A DNA stretch of 64,000 bases from Alnus glutinosa. Its lineage: Eukaryota; Streptophyta; Magnoliopsida; Fagales; Betulaceae. The DNA lies in NCBI RefSeq assembly GCF_958979055.1, contig NC_084888.1, positions 7,115,501 to 7,179,500 on the forward strand. Direction: 5' to 3'. Both the position numbers and the translations under genes were made by a program. Shown one piece after another: positions 56,452-64,000 of the stretch (position 1 is its first letter; each line of letters starts with the position of its first letter). Below the pieces are notes generated by a model, which was not told the origin of the DNA, did not search any database, and saw only the letters and a list, made by a program, of their open reading frames with translations.

Positions 56452-57837
56452 TAATTATTATCTTACTGCATATCAATGATAAGCAAATTCTAAGCTCCAT
56501 GATTTTTTCAGAAGTTGTCCAATCAAAACTTTTTAAGCTTAGCATTCTTTACCAAAAATGCTCTTGCAAGGATTTTGGAGAACCTATTGAATGAATAAAT
56601 CTCAAAGGAAACCTCAAGGAGGCATGAAAAGAGCAAGAGACAACGATGAAACCTCAAGAACCCTTTGACGGTATGTAAAATTACACTCTTCATTACAACA
56701 CCGCATTAGAACAGCAGCGCCTCCCATTGCTGTTCCTCCGCCGCTACTACTCCAAGTCTATCCCAAACCAAACAAGTCTAGTTTTACTCTATAGAAAGAG
56801 TGTGTGTGTTTTGCGCAGAACCCATAAAAGGTCTTGTCTTGACATTTTGACAAACACTTTGAGTGCATGTATTTATAGATACACAGAAATAGAGCAACAC
56901 AAATTTACATAATACAAAATCTACGTTAATTTCCCTAAATTCTCTGATAAGCAAATTCCTTAACAACATGAAACAAAAATTCATAAATATGAGGCAGACC
57001 AAAGCAAACTTCGCATTCCAAAAATCAAAGAACACCATAGCCTAGGAACCTTATTCGCTGAAATCAAAACTATAAAAATCGCACAAACTGACCCATCAAA
57101 TCTCTAGCTATGTCCATCACCGATCCTTGTAACTGAGGACACACCCATTTCAGAAATCTTCCTCAATCGAATCCAACAAAGAGAGAGAGAGAGAGAGGAG
57201 CTGTTCTGCGTTGAGCGTGAAGGAGAAGACAAGAGAGACTGGTCTTGAGCGTGAATGAGAAGACGAGAGAGACTAGTCTATGTGAAGGAGAAGTCGAGAG
57301 AGTCGGTCCTGACTCCAGAGTGTCAGGTTCGAGTGCGTGAGTTTGGGATTTGTTTGGGTGTTTGATTTTTTTGTATTATGTTTCATTATTATTTTGTATT
57401 ATATTTAAAATTGTGAATATCAAGATAAATTTGTTTTTTAAAATTATGTTTAGATGATTTTGAAAATTTAAGATAAAATTATAAAAAGTTGAACAAAATT
57501 TTAATAAAATTTTAATTTTAAAACAAACTCAAACATGTTTTTGAAAAATAATCAAATATAATAATAATAATAAAAATTGTTACCCAAGCATGCCTTTAGT
57601 GTCCGAAAAATTGATTTACGAAATTAAAAAGCTTAAATTATTTTTCGAAATTTATTAAGCATTTTTCTTCAAAAGGAAATCATTTTCAAGTTGATTATTA
57701 TTTTTCACCCCACCAAACACCGAAAAATGCCAAAAATATTTTTCAAAAAATATTTAACACCGAAACAAACGAAACATAAAAAGAAAAATCACATTACGAT
57801 AAACGTGCCAAATTCCTATAAATGCATATTTAAATAT

Positions 57838-58079
57838 ATATATATATATTTTTAATAACGAAGAACTCCTTTAAGACATGGTCATTTTTTGTATCCACCT
57901 ATATCAGGTAAGCATATGACCTATGTAAAGCACCCCCTCCACATGAATCGGGTAATATTGCAGTTTTATAGGCTGGTTGGCCCAAATGAATTGTTTGCAC
58001 CTAAGGGATTCGAACCTTATACCTCATGAGACTACCATAAAGACCAAAGCTCTTAACACTTAAACTAACCCCTTATGGT
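57838..58079 (-). mobile_element. tRNA-derived SINE, 242 bp, with 11-bp TSD
   Basis: On the minus strand it begins AACCATAAGGGGTTAGTTTA, has an A-box-like TTAGTTTAAGTGTTAAGAGC and, 40 bp on, a box B GGTTCGAATCCC (58005-58016), then a tRNA-unrelated body and a TA-rich tail. Exact duplication TATTTAAATAT flanks it at 57827-57837 and 58080-58090. This is a classic pol III SINE arrangement. Confidence 0.88.
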
Positions 58080-58090
58080 TATTTAAATAT

Positions 58091-58440
58091 TGAGATTGTG
58101 ATCTTGATAATATCTTAATATGTTTTCGTAAACTTTGAAGGAGTTACAATTGGCCTTTTACACTATTAGTCATTTTCACTTACCTTTCTCTATTAGGGTT
58201 TATCATTAAATTAGACGAAAAATGAATTAAGGGGGGCTTACGATACACATAACCTACAATGACAATAATACATTTTGGTTTAGATTAAAAAGAAAATGCC
58301 GTCCACAGTCAAGGTGGAAGTGGAGGCCCAATCATGTGGTGTCACGCCTCAATCGCACTATAGAAGCTAATGCATATTTTTATTCTTTTATCTTGTCACA
58401 AGTTACTTGTATTTAAAAAATTTCCACAGGTTAACAAGAC
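58091..58440. other. Intergenic, nothing recognised
   Basis: AT-rich sequence without gene or bounded repeat. Confidence 0.4.
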
Positions 58441-58655
58441 ATTAAGAATTTAGGATTGTACAAACTGGCAGTTAATAACCGCTAATTGCCTAAAGTGATG
58501 TGTTTGCCTGTGACTTTTTTCAATTAACTACATAGGGCAGAGCAGTTAGTGGTAGTAGGGTAGGCGGAAGCATTTTATTTATATATATATATTTTACTTT
58601 AGCAGAACAGGGTCATTTTGGACTTTTGGTATAAGTTTTCATATCAAAACACTAA

Positions 58656-59086
58656 GAGCACTAGTAATAAATTCCCAACCATTTTTCCTATATTTAGAGC
58701 ATTAGCAGTAGTCACTCTATATTGGCTCCCTTCCTTATATTTAAGGAAAATTTCATGAAAAACGTAAAAAAAAAACCTATCACAGCAGATATCCTATATT
58801 TAGATGATGGGGTTGGGAATGAATAGTAATTTCCTATATATACATGTCTACTATTCATTCCATATGTATTATTTTAATATAAAAAATATATATTTAATTG
58901 ATATAGGGAAGAGAGAAAAAGTAGGAAAAAGAGAAAAATAATAAAATAAGAGTAAAAAATAATATTTAATTGATATAGGGAAATGTAATGAAATTTATTG
59001 TGGGGTGTTTTTTTTTATAGGGAAACAAAAAGTAGCTTTGTTCCCTAAATATAAGGAAAATGATTGGGAATCTGCTACTAGTGCTC
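58656..59086. mobile_element. Harbinger-like MITE, left member of an overlapping pair
   Basis: GAGCACTAGTAATAAATTCC at 58656 has its inverse GGGAATCTGCTACTAGTGCTC ending at 59086. The inner sequence includes an inverted AAACAAAAAGTAG/CTACTTTTTG pair. Confidence 0.55.
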
Positions 59087-59316
59087 TTGGGGAACAAAAC
59101 TACTTTTTGCTTCCTTATAAAAAAACACTTCACAATAGATTCCCTTATATTTCTTTATATCAATTAAATATTTATTTTACTCTTATTTTATTCATTTTCT
59201 CTCTTCCCTATATCAATTAAATATATTTTTTTATATTAAAATAATACATAGGGAATGTACTGTGCCCATGTATATTTAGGGAATCATTGTATATTCCCAA
59301 AACCACCAGCTGTGGG

Positions 59317-59359
<43 letters not shown>

Positions 59360-59426
59360 CATTTTCATGAAATTTTCCTTAAATACAGGAAAGGGAACCA
59401 AAATTGGGAATCTATTGCTTATGCTC
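58697..59426. mobile_element. Harbinger-like MITE with about 65-bp terminal repeats
   Basis: GAGCATTAGCAGTAGTCACT at 58697 continues through TTGGCTCCCTTCC and TTTAAGGAAAATTTCATGA. The inverse runs from about 59355 to 59426 and ends GCTTATGCTC. Flanks are TTA and TAA. Its borders interleave with the element at 58656-59086, so one inserted across or recombined with the other. A 38-nt poly-T run lies at about 59320-59357. Confidence 0.6.
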
Positions 59427-59755
59427 TAACACAGTCGTACAACCGTTTAAAACATGTCATAAAATAAAAAAAATAAAAAAAAAGGGTTCAAAAAAGTCTC
59501 AAAACACCAAAATAGGCTTAAAATGCCCAATACCTGACAGGCAGTTGCTGTGGTGCAGATTTAGACATAAATAACCGCTAATCAACGGTTGCCAAAAACT
59601 ACTAGTCGCCTATGGTGGTCGGTGCGAAAGGTGGTACAATTAGTAGTTAGAGGCAATAATCACGGACCACCATCGTTTATATAGCCCTACAAGACATCTA
59701 TAGTCTTTAATATTTCTCTAAATCATAAATAAGTTATCTAGAAGTATCCATGATT

Positions 59756-59830
59756 ATAAACTTGGCTCAACGAAAGCATGGTAGGCCCACAACCCAAAGG
59801 TCCTAAGATCGAAACCAGGCTCTAATACCA
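59756..59830 (+). pseudogene. Initiator tRNA-Met pseudogene with encoded CCA
   Basis: An ungapped 72-nt alignment to the intact initiator tRNA at 45261-45332 gives 57 identical positions by my count, followed by CCA at 59828-59830. The T-arm GATCGAAACC, the GGCCCACAACCC anticodon arm (CAT changed to CAC) and the GGCTCTAATA 3' stem are clear; the 5' acceptor strand is eroded. Nuclear tRNA genes do not encode CCA, so this looks like a copy of a mature tRNA. The minus strand of its 3' end equally reads as a retroelement primer-binding site (TGGTATTAGAGCC). Confidence 0.75.
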
Positions 59831-60149
59831 CATTTGTAACACTTAAAACCCACAATGACAATAGGCATCCAATACATATTTTTCTTTTTATAATACTTTT
59901 ACAAGTATTTGTCTTTCAAAATTTATGCAGGTTAACCAATGCATCTATAATCTTTAATATGTCATCTAAATCATCAAACCCATAAATGAAGTGGGGTTGT
60001 TAGTTAATCCAAATGACAACCAATAACTCAAAATGCCCATAAATAGTTATAAAAGTCGTCTTTGAAATATTCTTGTTCTTAATTTTCAACTAATGGTATC
60101 TTGAACGAAAGTCATCCTTTGAAAATGCATGTGCTCCCTATAACTGATT

Positions 60150-60520
60150 AAGTAAGTCATTAATGCAAGGAATTCTTCTGTGTGACCCAATTTAACTCTA
60201 TGTAATCAATACATAACCTTAATCACTCATTATTTTTCTTTACAAGCAACACTGGTGCTCCCCAAAGAGGTACGCTAAGCCATATATATAAGCCTATTAT
60301 CTAACAGTTCTTGCAACTGTTTCTTAAGTTATTTCAATTCAATTGGAGCCATCCTATAGGGTGCATTAGAAATTAATAGGTGTTGTCCTCGGCCATAATG
60401 AGATCAATAAAAAATTCAATTTCTCGATATGCATGGGGTTAACCATGATAGATTGTTTGGAAAAACATCTTAGAATTCTCTTCCAATAGGGATATCATCC
60501 ATCTATCTTTAATTCATTAT
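60150..60520 (-). pseudogene. Degenerate Ty3/gypsy reverse transcriptase fragment
   Basis: Minus-strand translation shows broken gypsy RT motifs in order: a FIDLI segment, then HPIGWLQLN in place of the usual PYRMAP stretch, then VPLWGAPVLLVKK and LRLCIDYIELNWVT. Stops and frame changes occur throughout. No LTRs were delimited. The intact catalytic YxDD region is not visible. Confidence 0.75.
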
Positions 60521-61450
60521 TCTGTGCCTCCGCTACTACACAAGCCAAAAAGCCTTGACATCTTTTTAGTGAGCCCTAACCTAAAGCAACTGAAAATCAA
60601 GTTTTGTTGTGGTCGTGCGGGATTGGTTATGGCTAATGAACTTCTTCACGACGATTCTTACGGAGAGGGAGAGTAAAAGAATGAAGCGGCGCTTACTTTA
60701 ATTTAGTTTCAAGTTTAGCTTTTAAGGTTTTGTTTTGTAAAAGGAAAAAAATATATATAATTTTCTTTATACGGATCATCATGGGTTAAGCGGGTTGTCC
60801 CGGAATTGAACTGTTTATTCAGCCGCCAAAAGGAATTAAAAATGACTACTATCGAATCAGTATTAATAGAGTGAGCTGCCGTGAATATCAGATTCGAAAA
60901 CATGGTGAAATGTTACAATCTCAAATGTCTCACATTGATTAAGTGTAATCTTAACCATAAACTATTGGACAATCTCTCCTTATAAGCCGTTTTCGAGTGA
61001 ATTCAATTTAAAGTTTGTTGCGCATACATAGAAAGAGTTTTCTAATCATTAAATGGATACTTTAAAATAAGGTCATACAAATACATGGGAAGTAGTTTTG
61101 TCTTAGCTGTTTTCTATAATTTGAACCCATTTATATATAGTCCCATTGTTGACTTGGGTGTAAGGATTAATAGTCGGCCAGCGTTTTCTAATTAAGGGAT
61201 CTCATTTACGTGGCCCTTGACATTACATAACTAATAGTGATTAGCACTTAATTGGCTGCAGATCGAATCCAATAGTACACCAAAAACACAACTTAAGGAG
61301 TGGCCTCCCACAATGTAAGAAGAAAATGTTGATTTTCTTAATTAGCAGAATCGAGTTCTAAACAACCTGGATCAACCAAAGGCCTGCCTTACCTAAAAAG
61401 TGCTAATTTGAGTAATCAACCGTCCAAAAGAGTTCAATTCTATTCGAGCA
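60521..61450. other. Intergenic, nothing recognised
   Basis: No gene, RNA or bounded repeat identified. Confidence 0.4.
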
Positions 61451-62400
61451 ACGTTGTTTTTTTAATTGAATAAGGAAAATGGTTACAAGAGAGAATCCAT
61501 CCCACTTCTAATCCGAATGGAAGAGAAAGTGGTTAATCCAAATAATGAAAAATGGGTGAGCTCCCTAACATTAGACTCAAACCAAACTAAAACAGCGCAT
61601 AGATATGAATAAAAAAGTAGGAAATTGGACAAATAAATAACCCGGTCATTTCAAAGGGCAGCTCAAGGTGGTTAAAAAAGTGAAAGGAAAACAGATTATG
61701 ACAAACCCAACTGCACCCCCACTTGAGACCTACAATAACCTCCAAAAGATGGCTAGAACAGTAACAACGCTGTTAAAGTCCAGAAATAAGACTACAGTAA
61801 AGAGAATAACCAACACAAATTCAGTAGATTCTTATAAAGAGAAACAAAAACTCAAATAACATAAAAAAAAAGAAAAAAAAAAAAAAAAAAAAAAGGCAGG
61901 TAAAAAAAAACAGAAAATCGAATGATGGAGGGAAGTGGGAGCCACCAGCGCGTGGAAATCACGCGCCACCAAAGGAAAGCCTCCCTCTAGCAAAAATCAC
62001 AAGAAATCACCGTAAACCACTTAAAATCATGCTGGGGGTAGGGATGGAAAGAAAAACGTGGTCATCACTCGCCGAAAAGGGAGATAAACTCTCTGACGCG
62101 TGCAGGCCATGTGCTGGTACGTGGATGTCGGCTGAGGCAGCCATCAGTGGATATGGAAGAAGACAGTGATCCCACTGAAGAAGCGCGTGTCTGACAATAA
62201 TTGACGAAAGATCATAGATATAGATCCAAAGAGACCCAATCAACAACCAAACCAAAAATCACCAAAAACTCGGTGGAGAAAGATGGAGCAAACGGGTATC
62301 AGCTCATAAAAGGCGAAAAAAAACTAGTAACGGATAAGAGGGAGAGAAGAGAGAAGAGGGGGAGGGAAGCAGCTTCCCTCCACCCAAAAGAGCTGTGATT
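61451..62400 (-). repeat. Possible internally deleted LINE-like element
   Basis: A poly-T followed by AATTGAATAAGGAAAATGGT (61452-61480) reads on the minus strand as a LINE-type 3' end. The segment 61920-62400 is GC-richer, with GGTGGCGCGTGATTTCCACG on the minus strand and a purine-rich GGGAGGGAAGCAGCTTCC end, as in some LINE 5' regions. No reverse transcriptase is present. Class is uncertain. Confidence 0.3.
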
Positions 62401-63039
62401 GTGAGGTTTTTAGAGAAAAATGATGAGAGAGAACGGATCGTATTGCTTCGGCATTTGCTCTCTTACCCTATTGGAGCAACTTGTTTCTGCATATTCAACC
62501 CATGCCGGTATGACAAATATATTCTGCTTTATGTTTTTCATTTTTCATTTTTTTTTTTTTTAAAAAAACAAAATAACAAGAAAAATTCTACACACACAGA
62601 TAATCAATTAAATTCTGTATAGTGTTAACGCATAGATAAATATTGGATGCATATATGGAAGTATCATTTATGCAAACAACACGTTAGTTTAGAATTTAAA
62701 TTTAAACTAATAATATAAAAACTATATTCACTTACAAAACAATACATTTGATTAAAAGTGTTTTATTTTTTTTTTATATATTTTTTATTTGAAAATTGAT
62801 TTATGTTTTATAAATGCTATGTGTTTGTGTTCTTTATTCATATTTTTTATTTGAGAAGAAAAAATAAAAGACAAAAAAAATAAAACATAAAAATATTTTT
62901 TAAAGCTATTTTGATTTTTATGTCATATAAAAAAATACTTTTTAAGAAAATAAAAAAATCCTAAAAAACACAGCTCGAGGGTATGTTTGGCAAGTGAAGA
63001 AACAAAAGAGAATAGTAGATAAAGAATTTTTGAGTTAGT
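62401..63039. other. Intergenic, nothing recognised
   Basis: Strongly AT-rich with homopolymer runs and no gene. Confidence 0.4.
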
Positions 63040-63647
63040 GGCCTTGTTTGGTAAGGGAGCGGGAATTGGAGGTAGTAATAAGAAGTGATAGATGTGATAT
63101 AAAGTAAAAAAAAAAAATTGTATGAAAAAAATAAGAAAAATTTGTATTGTAGTGAATTTTTTTATATAAATAGTAATAAAAAATTATTGATGTGATATAA
63201 AATTAGAATATTTTGAATTTTTTTTCTCTTGCCAAACAAGACCAGTAAAAAGTGATAGATGTAATATAAAATAAAAATAATTTGTATAAAAAAGTGTAAA
63301 ATTTTTATATTGTATTAAATTTTTTATTTAAATAATAATAAAAAATTAGTAATATGATATAAAAGATAAAAATATAAATATATATATATATATATATATA
63401 TTTTGATGTCGATTGTTTTTTGAGTAATGCTACACATCATCCTCTTGTCCACCTTTTGTCCTCCCAAAATTGATGTGGCTCTTAAAATTACCATTAGATC
63501 AAAATTCAATAATGATCTATCATAAATTCAATGGTGATTTTAAGAGCCACATCAAATTTGAGAGAACAAAAGGAGAACAAGAGGATAATGTGTAGCATTA
63601 CTCTTGTTTGTTTTTTTTTTTTTTTTCGCCGATAGCCAAACAAGGCC
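63040..63647. mobile_element. Tandem pair of family E3 MITEs
   Basis: Copy one spans 63040-63243 with GGCCTTGTTTGGTAAGGG and the inverse CTTGCCAAACAAGACC. A second copy, lacking a left terminus, follows to 63647 (AGCCAAACAAGGCC) and contains the MITE at 63422-63603. The motif GATGTGATATAAA or a close relative occurs about every 100 bp in both. Related to 25121-25403. Confidence 0.6.
63422..63603. mobile_element. 182-bp foldback MITE, GAGTAATG family
   Basis: GAGTAATGCTACACATCATC at the left and GATAATGTGTAGCATTACTC at the right are near-perfect inverted ends. The arms pair over most of the length (GATGTGGCTCTTAAAAT with its inverse). Flanking 9-mers TTGTTTTTT and TTGTTTGTT differ at one position, compatible with a MULE-type duplication. 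The GAGTAATG start is shared with 17203-17390. Confidence 0.8.
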
Positions 63648-64000
63648 TGAATTTCATGCTTTTGCGTCCGTTTCTGACGTTGTCGTTGGTGAAAAGACAA
63701 GTTAAATGGATAACGGCAAAGTGGGTCATGTCCCACGTGGACGAACATGCAGCATTCAACTCCTCTTGGACATAGGTACAAACACCACCTGTCTTTAACG
63801 TGGCACAAAGGCAAGTTAAACAGTTCACTGGCCTAACGCATTTGCAAGAAAATCGAAAAAACGTTGGTATTTGTCGTAGCTTTTAATTTTATGAATCATG
63901 GGACTCTTCATTGCCAAAATAAAACACTGAAACCTTCCAATTGGTCCAAAAAATAGCTTGGACAAACCGAATGATTTGTATGTTTGGGTCATCGGAATAT
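63648..64000. other. Right edge, nothing recognised
   Basis: Slightly GC-richer than the repeats to its left. It contains TCCCACGTGGACG (CACGTG at about 63734) and AACGTGGC, which could belong to a promoter beyond the window. No coding exon supported. Confidence 0.35.

Larger units (their letters stand above)
54468..57776. mobile_element. Non-autonomous DNA element, family E1, long copy
   Basis: Left end GGCTCCATTTGTTTCGGCGT, then AAAATGTTTTCCGTCG. Right end is the inverse (AAAATATTTAACACCGAAAC, then AAACGAAAC). The termini match the 0.6-kb element at 16568. It hosts the nested MULE-type foldbacks at 54894-56451. The right half (56460-57400) holds frames without domains and a GA tract near 57179-57197. 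Confidence 0.6.
58440..59695. repeat. CCGC-repeat hAT-like ends around nested MITEs
   Basis: AACTGGCAGTTAATAACCGC at about 58460 and the block near 59570-59690 (AATAACCGCTAATCAACGG) resemble the 24870-25850 element. They bracket the MITEs at 58656-59426, suggesting one older element split by younger ones. Confidence 0.35.

Noticed and set aside
59809..59833. Ordinary LTR-element primer-binding site only
   Set aside because: The match to the initiator tRNA extends over all 72 nt plus CCA, beyond what a primer-binding site needs. It is kept as an alternative reading, not the main call.
62007..62255. 82-codon minus-strand frame
   Set aside because: Likely part of a LINE-like leader; no domain and no splice partners.

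Overview
The window is nuclear DNA of a flowering plant, most likely a woody core eudicot (rosid-like). The evidence is genes with many GT-AG introns, an N-terminal plastid-targeting region, plant-specific families (CURT1, DUF1191, group-G bZIP), AT-rich intergenic DNA, and a heavy load of plant-type mobile elements (hAT, MULE and Harbinger MITEs, copia and gypsy remnants, SINEs). The species cannot be named from the sequence.

Gene layout, left to right: a single-exon mitoribosomal mL40-like gene (minus, 2228-2980); a five-exon CURT1A thylakoid-curvature gene (minus, 3841-6360); an intronless DUF1191 membrane protein gene (plus, 9304-10173); a five-exon GDSL esterase/lipase gene (minus, 11687-15519); a transposon-rich stretch of about 15 kb; a 12-coding-exon G-box-binding bZIP gene with a long leader intron (plus, leader about 31.2 kb, CDS 33672-37722); an eight-exon glucose-6-phosphate 1-epimerase-like gene (plus, 42279-44900); an intact initiator tRNA-Met gene (minus, 45261-45332); an 11-exon exosome RRP41 gene (minus, 47845-51168); then about 12.8 kb of repeats to the right edge with no gene I can support. 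All spliced models were built by hand. Every junction used is GT-AG, phases close, and product lengths (164, 289, 396, 431, 313 and 241 aa) suit the families.

The gene order is informative. From memory of Arabidopsis, GBF2, a GDSL esterase, a DUF1191 gene and CURT1A are consecutive (AT4G01120-AT4G01150), and the epimerase and RRP41 are neighbours (AT3G61610-AT3G61620). This window appears to hold both blocks side by side, consistent with an ancestral order before duplication and fractionation. The genes do not form a pathway; they are housekeeping and regulatory genes for plastid membranes, mitochondrial and cytosolic RNA/protein machinery, and transcription.

The repeats are unusually readable. 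Many keep target-site duplications (TSDs): 9-bp MULE type, 8-bp hAT type, a 5-bp LTR type, 3-bp Harbinger type, and 10-11-bp SINE/LINE type. Highlights are a MULE-type foldback element inserted into another copy of itself, an initiator-tRNA pseudogene that carries an encoded CCA, copia LTRs in inverted orientation, and a cluster of five CACGTG G-boxes with no gene attached. I saw no clearly new multi-gene biological system. The most interesting unexplained items are the orphan G-box island, the CCA-bearing tRNA copy and a foldback in a bZIP intron.
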